Part shown: positions 34,334 to 45,000 of the stretch, piece after piece
Position numbering within the stretch: position 1 is the first letter of the stretch
Layout: each line of letters begins with the position of its first letter
NCBI GenBank assembly: GCA_039566865.1
Contig: CM076959.1
Location: 3,021,501-3,085,500 of the forward strand
Direction of reading: 5' to 3'
Source of the DNA: Aurelia coerulea
Taxonomy: Eukaryota; Cnidaria; Scyphozoa; Semaeostomeae; Ulmaridae
Length of the DNA stretch: 64,000 nucleotides
Translations under genes and position numbers: made by a program
The notes under the pieces: model-generated
Seen by the model: the letters and a program-made list of their open reading frames with translations, nothing else
What the model was told of the DNA's origin: nothing
The model's database searches: none

Positions 34334-35025
34334 CCCCCAAGCCTCTAGCCTCTGGTAACAGTCGCTGGCAAATTTGAAAAATTTCAGTGAGAACAGAAGC
34401 AACATTCTCAATTTCAACCATGTTTGATGACTGAAAGGAAGGAAGGAAAGGACGGGGAAAGGAAGGGATATTTCCATCACAAATGCCTCTGCTTGTTTAT
34501 GGTATTTAACAGAGCATAACCTCCGGCTTGAAAATACATCGTGGGAGGTAACACCCCGGTTGAGATAACCTCCGGGGGAGGTAACCCCACGGATGAGAGA
34601 ATCAATCTGATAATTTTGTGTGACACAAAATTTTGAAATGTGTTTTTTGTGTAACACAAATTTGTTGAATGCGCTTTTTGTGTAGCACAAATTTTTTGAA
34701 TGTGTTTTTGTGTGACACAAATTTTTTGCTGCGTTTTTGCATGACACAAATTTCATAATGATTGTGAAACACAGTGTCAATCAAAAAATTGTATGCGAGG
34801 CTGAACAAAACTGTGCAAAATTTGTTGTCGACAATTTTCTTGTGTGTCACAAAATATTTGTTGCATGATTTTTGTGATACACAAAAACGAAAGTTTGATC
34901 GACAAAAACGAAAGTTTGATCGACAAAAATGAAAGTTTGATCGACAAAAATGAAAGTTTGATCTACAAAAATCGCTAACTACGCAGCATGAAAATTTATG
35001 ATTTTGGCCGCTATGGCGCGCCATA

Positions 35026-35797
35026 AAATATGTAATGTTTCAAACAAATCTGTTGGATTTTTATGATATTTCATGCCAATGAGGGGAGTTTCGGCATGTT
35101 TTCTTTTATATCATATGCATCAGAGAAACAATGTCAGAGATATATGTATTACCTTGATGTGCTTGTGTCTGTATTGGGGCACTGATGGCCAGGAACATCT
35201 TGCAGCAGAACATTTGATTTGCAAGTATTGCATTGTATTTTAGGAGCATCATCACCTTTTACTTCCTTTTTAAGAAATATTGAATAACCAACCCCTTTTA
35301 TGTTCTCACAATTACGCACAGTTGCTCATTGTACCAAACGATGCAAACAAAAATCATATGGTTGACTGAGTTCTTTTTGGTTTTTTTTGGTGACAACAAG
35401 TGGTGACAACACCATTCTCATGTGGAGATTTCTAAAAGGAAGCGAAAATCTGTATTGTATTGACAAGACTGCAAAGTCATTGGATGGTAGACAAGGCATG
35501 TTGGAAATCATTGCATCCAAGGTTTTTCAATGGATGCAACGTGCTATTCTTGCTTTCCACCGCTTAGATTTCCTCCGAAGCAGCATGGAAAAGCAAGGGT
35601 AACATGTGAGATCCAAATGCTCTATAACTTTTGCTCCCATAAATTCCATGGTAATTTGTTCCAATTTTACATGGGTTTTCCATGGTTTTTGACATGCTTT
35701 TTCTGACAGGGAATTGTGAAGCTTTCACACAATCTGTATCTTAAACCACTAATCGATTACCTTAACAACCAATAATGTAAAGGTAATAAGGTAAACA
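35026..35797. other. No gene recognised (possible plus-strand exon at 35387-35602)
   Basis: 35387-35602 is a 71-residue frame (FLKGSENLYCIDKTAKSLDG, then FQWMQRAILAFHRLDF) with protein-like composition and an AG before it (ACAACAAG). I cannot place it in a family. The rest is non-coding. Confidence 0.3.
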
Positions 35798-36251
35798 CTA
35801 CTGAACCTTTTTGCTGGGAACAGTGTTAAGCTCTTTCTGCAAAGGCTGGATGTAAATGCATGCATAACCAGTAACCTCTTTTCTCAAATCTGGTACATGG
35901 AACCAGTTGCATTGAAGCCTTGTCAATGGACGGTTTTGGCCACCCACTTTGGCACGATAAAGCAAGTAGCCTCCAGCATCTTTTAATTGTGGAAATGTTT
36001 CCTCAAGGGTTTTGCAGACAGCTTTGTGGCGAGCATTCCTGTCTCTAAAGACTACTTTTGTCTTGCCAAGACCGGCTTTATTCAGGATTTCCGATTGTGA
36101 AGCTGTTCGAGTCCTTTCATGCGTTGGGCTTATTAGGCAAAAAAATTCATGTGTCCATGTTTCCTTTATAGAATATGGTACAACACTTTGAAGCATCTTC
36201 CTGGTTAGAGCAAGCTTCATTTTACGAGAAGGGAGCCAGGGAAATGATGAC
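35798..36251 (-). CDS. Exon of a 'NRPLTR / YIxPLQ' protein, unrecognised function
   Basis: After an acceptor at 36252-36253 (CGTATAG) the frame encodes SSFPWLPSRKMKLALTRKML, VVPYSIKETWTHEFFCLI, LNKAGLGKTKVVFRDRN, VCKTLEETFPQLKDAGGYLL, GGQNRPLTRL and GYACIYIQPLQKELNT, then stops at 35798. I recall similar blocks (LGxKxIVF, LExxFPKLKxAGGFELLR, PLTxI...VYIRPLQ) from an uncharacterised family in fish and invertebrates, some fused to ubiquitin-ligase-like regions. The exon looks intact and ends with a stop, so it could be the final exon or, if downstream exons exist, a truncation. Upstream exons were not found. Confidence 0.5.
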
Positions 36252-36960
36252 CTATACGAGGAATTGAACATCAATTTTATTTTAGTGAACAATGATAATG
36301 GCAGTAGAGAGTTGCAGACAACATGGAGGGGATGCTTGATCAATTTATCAATCTGTCCTCTTCGATGAATGAAAATAAAATTGATAAAGATCTCTACTTT
36401 ATATTCCAGAAGTCTGTGCTAATTTTGTTTTGCAATAATTCACCTAAATTAAGCTGGCGTATGCTAGCGTCTGCCAAAAAGGAAGGGTGCTATGGTACAC
36501 AAAGTGCTTACTAAGATTGATGTTAAAGAAATTGTCAAGTGCCGTTCATAGCCAGAACCAGATGACATCATGTCTATTTCTGCTATGGACGGCACATATT
36601 ATTGTATTTGTATCTTGTTGAGTTTTAACTGTGATATACAAAAACAGTCCAATTTCATCTCTCAGGATTAATATTTTACATTTAGCTCTCAAAGCACCAA
36701 CATAAAAAATGAGGTTTCTATGTTCAAGTTAACAATCAGAAGGAAAATTTAGAAGTTGATTAATCATTGATTAAAGAGCACATGACATATAAGATGTTAA
36801 CACTTAAGAGTATGTTCCTTTTAGCTCTGAAAACGATTCTTTGGTCAAAATTACTGTAACCCAATAAAAAACCCCTCTTTCCCCCCCCCCCCTCGAGATC
36901 ACCCATTTTGACGAGAAAATAGGCCCCAAGGTCTGGGTCGAGCCAGCCACTTTTCACTTT
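36252..36960. other. No gene recognised
   Basis: Non-coding. It includes a C run at about 36882-36892 followed by CTCGAGATCACCC, reminiscent of MITE ends elsewhere in the window, but no inverse partner was found. Confidence 0.35.
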
Positions 36961-37061
36961 CGCGTGACGTCAGATGGTTTGCATGTTTTCTCCAAAATCT
37001 CGCGATTCAACAAGGCAAGAACACGTAACAACTCAAAGCGCTCGAATATAAATGAATAGAG
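36961..37061 (+). promoter_or_regulatory. Probable promoter of the P2RX7-domain gene
   Basis: A full CRE, TGACGTCA, is at 36965-36972, and TCTCGCGA is at 36998-37005, both within 100 bp of the ATG. These are common core-promoter elements of TATA-less animal genes. No TATA box. Function is inferred from position. Confidence 0.5.
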
Positions 37062-37910
37062 ATGTCTTCTGACAGCGAAAGCACTGCAAATAGCTCGTCG
37101 GAGGAAAGCCAAGCTACCGGTTCTAGTTCAGAACATGAGATAACTGCAATTGCAAGTGTATTTCAGCCTTATCAAGACGAGCCACTTGCACAAGCAGTGG
37201 CAGTAGGCCATGAAAGGGATCCCGATCTGCTTTCCCCTGCAACTCTAGAGGAAAGATTCGAGGGAAGAAGCACCGTGGAAAGATGGTGTAAATGCAGACT
37301 TTGCAATGATAGCAAGTTATTTGGCGCAAGAGAGTACCGTTGTTGCAGAGAGGTGGCTGAAGCGTACGGGAAAGTCGTGTTTGAAGGACTGGACCTCGAT
37401 TGCGTTGTTCAGCACGAAGACTTCAAAGCCTTGACCAACAAAACAGTCCTACTACAAGTCGGGCCACTTTTGAAAGATAAGGAAGGCAGAAGATATCGCA
37501 GGAAAAAAGATCAATCGGAAAACGAGTAAGTTGGTATACTGTAACAGAATTACAACATTGTCAGAATACGTTTTGTTATTATTAGGTTAAATAAGATTTT
37601 AGTCAAGTAAAATTTTACCACATCACATTTTTTAGTTGTGAATTTTATTACAGTTGCCTTTGAAGTTAATAGATTGCAAAATGATCAAAATATCAATGTG
37701 TTGCTCAAAGACAAATATACAGTAAAAGGCTGACTGATTTTTTGCAGGTACATGAGGGCTATTGGTTACAGATGGCTTGCAAGGTGGCTGTTTGGCTACA
37801 TGGGCTGGGACAATACTAGGCCATTGCCAGCATGCACATATCATTATATGAGGACAAAGTATGGCTCTGGGCAAGCTAAAGGGTATGCAGCTGCACATGA
37901 AAGACCTTGA
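37062..37910 (+). CDS. P2RX7-like ballast-domain protein, two exons (208 aa)
   Basis: Exon 1 is 37062-37525 (donor GTAAGT) and exon 2 is 37748-37910 (acceptor TTTTTTGCAG). They join in phase and end at TGA. The N-terminus is Ser-, Glu- and Thr-rich and disordered (MSSDSESTANSSSEESQATG). The C-terminal 130 residues show the cysteine pattern of the cytosolic ballast domain of P2X7 receptors: WCKCRLCNDSKLFGAREYRCC with RE, then LDCVVQHEDF, and across the splice ENEYMRAIGYRWLARWLFGY and LPACTYHYMR. In P2X7 this domain binds zinc and GDP/GTP. Here it stands alone, without channel segments, as in many invertebrate proteins. There are no disabling changes, and a good promoter lies upstream. It faces the THAP/transposase gene (convergent, ends 1.15 kb apart). 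Role unknown. Confidence 0.82.
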
Positions 37911-38641
37911 ATTTTTCTAAGATTTAGTGCAGTTTTGTTGTTATTGAGTGTAATTTGCTGTGCACCACTACATTTAACTAAACATTTGGGCCAGTACTGA
38001 AAGTTTCTTCAAATTGTCAGATTTTCAATACTCAGAGTTTCTTACAAGTTTCTTAGAGGTTCCATAACAATCTTCATGTTCACTTGTGCCCTCATGAACA
38101 TGTCAAAACAATGCATTTCAAGGCTTTCCAATGTTTAGACATTACTCAATTACAACCAGTAATATAATACAGGAAACAAGTGAAAATAAATTAAGAAATA
38201 TGTCAATGATTCCCTTTATCAAAATAAATAGTTCCTCAACTCATATTTTCCCAGTACTGGAGTTTCTTAATTTTTTGACGATCTGAGAGTTGAGTTTCTT
38301 ATGGGCAGTTTCTTATAGAAAGTATATGTGTAATTTGAAAAAAGGGCCAGGTTTTTGTTCATCAAATGAATTTCTGAATTCTACAAACATATAAATTTGC
38401 CTTCCAAGAAATACCTGAGATAATTTTCATAACAATTTGAATTCAGGGCCAAACGTCATTCCCCTTCTTGCATTTTGGGTCACTTGATTGTTGGAAAAAG
38501 AGATTTTGTTGCATGTTGAGGTACCTCAAAATTTTGCCTCAAATTTGAAATTTTGATTTCATGGAAACAATTTACATTTATAAGTGATTGCAGGATTGAG
38601 TAACTCCACTTCAAAGTTTTGCTTATTCTATCATTTTTATA
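37911..38641. repeat. TTTCTTA-rich dispersed repeat, copy 3 (37985-38340), otherwise no gene
   Basis: The inverse orientation of copies 1 and 2: TGAACATGTCAAAACAATGC, TTTAGACATTA, ACAGGAAACAAGTGAAAATA, TTTCTTAATTTTTTGACGAT and TTTCTTATGGGCAGTTTCTT appear in reversed order. The remainder is the 3' flank of the P2RX7-domain gene. Confidence 0.5.
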
Positions 38642-38967
38642 CAGCAAAACCCGCATAAAAGAAGCTATGGATTACTTTAGCCTGGCAAATGAAGCAGGTT
38701 CATATACAAAAGACTAATAAAGATTGGAACACTGATGCAAACCTAGGGATATGTGTAAGATCATCAAAACACATGCACAGTGGTAGGGTACAAAAAGTCA
38801 ATCATCTTAAACCAATTTAAAAAATGTAATCATTTAGTCCATCCAGTACATGACGATTTAAGAACTGATTTAAGAACCTATTGAGGCTGTTTTCTTGTAA
38901 TGCATCCTGAAGAATCATTTCTTCTTGTAACAGAAAATGACAGGTTCTTTTATGCGGGTATTTACTG
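38642..38967. mobile_element. Mariner-type MITE (TA flanked)
   Basis: 326 bp between TA at 38640-38641 and 38968-38969. Left end CAGCAAAACCCGCATAAAAG, right end the inverse of CAGTAAATACCCGCATAAAA, giving about 23 bp of imperfect terminal repeat. TA duplication plus CAGT-like ends suggest a Tc1/mariner derivative. No coding capacity. Confidence 0.75.
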
Positions 38968-39064
38968 TATACTGTATATACTATATATAACCATCGTTAC
39001 GACCGAGTTACTGTATACAAATTTTTAGTTTTGCTGTCTTTTCAGCAAATGATCACATGCATAT

Positions 39065-42000
39065 TTAACTGCAAGACCCCTTTTTGTGTCCTTTCCTTGG
39101 TTTCAGGCATTTTTTGCAAACTGGTGGTGCCCTTTTCTTCTTCCCAGTGCCACTATCCTCTGCAGTTTTTTTACCATGCTCTTCTTGAAGTTTTTCTTGT
39201 TCTTCCACTACAACATGATGATACATAATAATTCAAGTTTAACATTGCATACAGTATATGAACAAACAGACTTTGGGACCATTTGAACAATGTTTAGAGC
39301 ATTCAAAATTGCAAGGACTCTACATTCCTTTGGAAAATCTGAAATATTGTGATATGGACATTGATAGTGTATTTGTGTATATATAGGGTCTGCTGGGGGT
39401 AAAGTGGATAGGGAGGGGTAAAATGGGTAGTGCTCATTGCTGGAAAACAGTAGACTCTGAATTGATAAATCAAAATTTACCATGTCCAGGAGGCTGGTTC
39501 AAGCAGTTGTAGCTAGAGGAAATTTCGAAAAAAGATTTTATCAAAATTATCGATATTTTTCTTCCTGACTATTTTACCCCAAACTTACCCATTTTACTCC
39601 AGTAGACCCTGCACTTTTTAATTATTGGTAGACCAGTATATAAACGTTTATTTGTACAGTAGCCCAGCTTTGATTTGTCCGCCTCGGTTTGTTCCTTATT
39701 ATTTCTGGGCTGATTTTTTCAAACGTGCCATCCCTGCCATTCTCAGAAACCACAACAAAGTGCATTTAGGACAAGTACTCAATGTCTGTATACTTTTTGT
39801 GGTCCAAATCTCAGCCTTGTGTTTTATAAGTCTATTCGTATAAGACAGAAATACAGTTTGTAATAAAGAATGTAATATTTATAAGTAAGTTATGCTCACT
39901 TGAAGGGCATGGTACATCCTGAACTTTCAACTTATTTTCCTTGTACCTGATGACTGCTTCTGACTTGCTCCTTTGGGTTTTAAATTTGTGGCAGATAGGC
40001 TCTGGTTGTTTTACCATAAATTCATCATATGCAGGCATTAGCAATGAACGTGGTTTTGTGAACAGTAATTGTTTCATTTCACTCACATAGCCTACAAGAA
40101 AAGAGCTTTCTTTAGGCCAAGAGCTTTCTTAGTAAAATAATCAAGACATGAAAAACAGGAATACCAGAAGACCAAATGAAGCAAAAAACAACATAATTCA
40201 TGGTGAGTTTCATCATAGAATAAAGATGGCAAGTTGTAAATGTGTAATTTTGGCTTCATGCAGTCTTTTGGAGTTCTTGTTATTCATAGGGGAAAATGGC
40301 TGTCATTACTCTGCACAACCCAATTTATCAAATATAGCTTTGAGCAAGTCTGCATGATGAAAAACCAATATATCGTGAGACAAAAAATAAGGACTTATAC
40401 AACTGGCACATACTGTAATTTCCTTGTTATGTCTCATACAACTAGCATGAAGCTTTCCTGGCATGTAATACAGTGTTGAAACTTACTATACGTTGGTGGT
40501 ACTGATCGCTCTTTTACAACTTCCTCTCCTTCTTTGTATTTGGGCCATACAACTTTGTAATAAGGTTCACCAGTCTTTGAAATTTTTGTCTCTCTATGTA
40601 TGTTTTCATTAAAATGAAGACTAGCCAAGATATGTCTGTAAAATTAAAAGAGGCTTATGAATAAAAGGGTGTGGTCACATTGATTTTGTAAAAATCAAAT
40701 ATAAAATAAATGTTCCAAACAGTTGCAGACCAGATTGTGATTCATATGGTTTTCCAAAGAAATCTTATCACAAATAGTGCCATCTTCAAATTTAAGTACA
40801 TATCCTTTCTCTTTCAATTATAGTCAAATGTTGTTGACTGAAGATTGTGGTCTTTTGAATAATATGAATGTCAATCAAGGCCATAGACCTTTTAGCTATT
40901 CTGAAAAAGAATCCGAGTCAAACTATATTTTGCTGTATTTTGTAGAATTTTTGAATGCACACAATAGTGATAGAAGCTCCAACACCACTCGATCGAACCT
41001 CACATATAAAAATATCTAGAAGTATGTAACGCTCGATGCAGGCTCTTTTGTAGGATAGGTAAAAGGTTTATCAGGATATAAAACAAATCCTTACCTGCAA
41101 GTGGTTCCCATCCATGAGAAATTTATCATTTTGGGGTGCCAATGATTAAGCGTGGAGTGAAAACCCTCAAGACAGCTGGTTTGGGCATTTGGTGACAATT
41201 TCTTGATATCTTTAACAATTCTTGTGTTCACTAATATTGCTTGCAACTTGTCATAGGCAGCTGTTCCTGAAAAGAGAATGAGGCTTTCATGAGCACATGA
41301 TGCATCAAAAAGTAAACAAATAGCTTATTCAGTAGTGGACAGTAGAGGCGCAAAAAGAACAACACAGGGGTGCAGCTACCACCTCAACATTGGGTGAAAG
41401 AAAGGCCTTTTTGAAAACAATGGAGATATTGCATTTCTACTGAAACATTAGCTTCTCCCCCAATATTTGGTAAAGTACTGCCAATATTTGCCAATCATTG
41501 CCAATATTTGCAAATAAATTGAAAAACAAGAAGGGCATTCCAATCAAAAGATTCTGTATTTTTTAACAAATGATGATAGAATTAATTATTGTCATATAAT
41601 ACTGTATATACATGCTAGACTATCCCAGTTGAGTCAGAAAATGTGGGGCATTCAACAAGCCATATTTAGGTGAGAAACAACATGTTTGCCATGCCATGGT
41701 TTAGGAGTCCACACATGAATGAATATGAATGCAAAACATGACTACTAAAATCATGTGCATGTAATTGTGGAATGGAAAGACTGATTTTGACCAAATAGAT
41801 CTTCTGTCTTCTACACAATGCAGTTCAAAGAAACGAATTTGCAAAGTAAGCTGCATCAATAGAAAATGGCAAACACCCCACGTTTTTTCTTACTCACCTG
41901 GTATAATCAAGATGTATAATATAAATGCTTTATAAAAATTACCAATTTTGATCCAATCTCTTGGCTCAAGCTCTTCATGTGTGCATTTTTTGTACAATTC

Positions 42001-45000
42001 ATTGGGATGATTGTCATGTTTGTCAGCAACATGTCTCATAAAGGAGCACCACCTTGCCTCAATCAATTCTCCAAAACCAGCTTTTGTTGTTGTTGCAGCC
42101 CAGTCTTTTATGATTCTGCAATCTGTTTCCTTGCCAGCCTTTAGCATTTTCTTCGTTATTGTACGTGCAACATGCCATATATCAAAAAAGTGTTGTGTGA
42201 TTTTATGGCATTCGTGTATCCATTTTGCAATTCCCGTGTGTCTGTCAGATATGAAAGTATCTATTCTAATGGCACGATCTTTCAAGGACTTGAAACTTCG
42301 TTTCGCTCCTTCAAGCTCTGTTGCAGTGCTGCTGGTTGTCTCATTTGACTGAAAAAGAGAGAAAACTCGTCCTGTGTTTCAATCCATGAAATAAGAACCT
42401 GCCACCTAGAAACTGGTTTTTTGAAAATTAGAAATTACATGTAATTTGGCAGAATGTGATGTATGCAATTCAATTTCAAACTTCAATAATCGATCTAACA
42501 AACACAATGTAGTTCAAAGTAAAGGATTTACAAATGCACTGCTAGTAATGTGATTGAAAGTCATAGTTGGAAAATTTTATAATAAGAAATGACTTCATGC
42601 ATCTATATTTACTATTTTGGCATCTTTCGAAAAGGCATGTTGACAAAATTCAACCTGTAAAGTTTCTTTGTGTTGAAGTCTTTATTCCATGCAAGTCCTC
42701 CATGGACAGTATGGCATTCTCAAAACAAATAAAAGTTTAATTATGATAAAAATGGTGAAGCAACAACACAGCTCAGGACAATACCATAGTTTGTGAATAT
42801 TTCTCCAATGGTAAAAGGAGTCTAACAAATTGAAGTTAAATTTACCTGAACAAGCTCAAAGTGTAGAATTTTCATCAAGTTGCAGTTGAACATACTGTAA
42901 ACTCCATATTTGGCAGAATGGCCCATTGAATCAAACCGGCCATCCCCACTCCAAACAACATTCCCTACATTCTTCAGTTGATCAAGAAACACGTTTTGGT
43001 AACCTTGCCAATGAGTTAACACAACAGGGAAAAGCTGATTTCTCTGATGTCTGAAAAACGTTCTGGCATTAATGACGGACAAACCCATATGACGAAACAC
43101 TAACAGAGTTTTGTTGATTGTTGCACCGGCCATAAGGATTGCAAAACTGAGCAATATGTTTCCTGCAGGTTGCTTGTCAAACACTAAGGGCTGAGATCGC
43201 CACACAAAGCTGGAATCACCGCACTTTGCACAATTCTGTCTCACTGTGACCATTGTTCCAGTTGTGGTCATTGTAACAGTTGGTTTATCCTCTTTGCATC
43301 GAAAACAAAACATTGAAAATAAACTCATTAGCATAGAGAAGAAAACGATGAATTTTGGTTCCTCATATGATGGCATGTCAGGATCAACAATGTTAAATGA
43401 AAAACAAAAATTAACATCATAATTATAATGAAATTAAATATAATATAATGAAATTCAATTTATCTTGTTCAGCAAGATGAATTCAGAAACAATGCAGGAT
43501 ATCCCCTGGCTCATGTTTCAGGTGATCAGTTTGTCTTGAACATCAGTCAAAACCATAACCTGGCATATTCCTTGTGTCTTGGTATAGATGCAGGCTATTT
43601 GACATAACTCAATGCCTTGAATTAGCAATCTATACATTCATGGGCGTAGGAGCAGATAAAATTTGGGGGGGGACTGCTGATAAAAAATCCATTGTTTAAG
43701 AAACTTTTGCCCGACTTCAGGTGGATTTCTGCCCGATTATGGCTGATTTTTGCAACATTGTCTGGCGTTGGGGGCTGCAACCCCCCAGTCTCCTATGCCT
43801 ATGTATACATAATGTTCTACTGTACTTACTTTACAAAATTTCTTGTTTGTTCATCATCAAATCATCATTAAGACCTTCATCATCACTGTCTTCATCAGAA
43901 CTGTCTTCATCAGAACTGGTCACTGAGTAGCTTTCATCATCACTCTCCTGGTCCGTATCAGATATTTCACTGTCACTGCCATCATTTTCATCAGAGAACA
44001 TGTTCTCATCATCACTCCGCATATCTACATCAAACAATTCCTCTTCGCTATCTTCCTCTAATTCTATAGGCTCCTCCAGTTGAACCACTTCTTCCTTCAA
44101 GTAAATTTAATGCAAATTGTATAAACTTTGCAAGATTTCTGACAGTTGTAACATATTTCCTGTCTTCTATTCCTAAGGTATTTGTTCAGGACACTGAGAA
44201 GTTAAACTTTTCAAGCAATGCCCTCTTGAAATGACCACACCTTGCGATTCTTTTAGCCTGGAAGTACACAGAGTTGGCCAGGGACATAGGAAGCATCTCC
44301 AACTTGAGGGGGCACGACACTTCAAGGGCAGTTTTTTCATTAAGCTAAGGGGGCATTTCCTGGAAATAAAAAGGGCACTTCTGTGTTTATTGCAAAATCT
44401 TGGGGGGCACGTGCCCCCAGGGCACCCTGGTTCCTACGTCTCTGGAGTTGGTAAACTCTTCTCGCTCTAAATAACAGGTTTGACAATGGTGGGGACTCAA
44501 ACCACCAACCTTCACATTGGTAGTCAGGCATCCTATAGAGCCTTTCCTGCTCTAAATTTACAGTGCTATTGATTGCTGGTGCTCAAATTAATTGCCAATT
44601 TATGACCTTGCCAATTTATGACCAAACCAGAGCTAACTGTGAAGCTTTACTATAAAGTGATGAAACTTTTCCGTTGGCAGTTTTCGTAATGACATATAAA
44701 TTTCACATAAAATGTGTATTTACCTCCTTTTTTCCAGAAACTTTCTTCTTTTTCGATTTTGCCAATTTTTTCCATTGTCTGAATTTTCTTTGAAGATTCT
44801 TTATCTTCTCTGATTTCCTCACACAATTTTTGCATTTGTGATGGGGTTGAATTACTGGCATGGTCATAGTTGATTTGTCAGCATTACCTTCATAACTGTC
44901 TTGCCCTGCCATTGGTATTTCAATTGAGTGCTCATTTTCAAAATTATTTGATGGCACTTCTACTGCCAGTCTACGTTTCTTCGGTAAGACCTTCAGGGCA

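Larger units (their letters stand above)
29685..35025. mobile_element. 5.3-kb foldback DNA transposon with long inverted arms
   Basis: Both ends start with the same 14-bp palindrome TATGGCGCGCCATA, followed inward by matching arms (29685-30032 against about 34495-35025, then 32627-32760 against about 34345-34490). The arms total roughly 480-680 bp. They contain repeats of CGAAAGTTTGATCGACAAAA (two on the left, four on the right) and TTTGTGT-rich blocks. The right arm has about 120 bp absent from the left. Flanks carry near-matching 7-mers TAATATG / AAATATG. The interior holds a decayed transposase-like frame (32690-33229). A second foldback element is nested in the left arm at 30033-32624. 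Confidence 0.85.

Noticed and set aside
35387..35430. VTTSGDNTILMWRF looks like a WD40 repeat
   Set aside because: Only one partial repeat-like string, in a pyrimidine-rich stretch that is probably an intron-exon border; no other WD repeats nearby.
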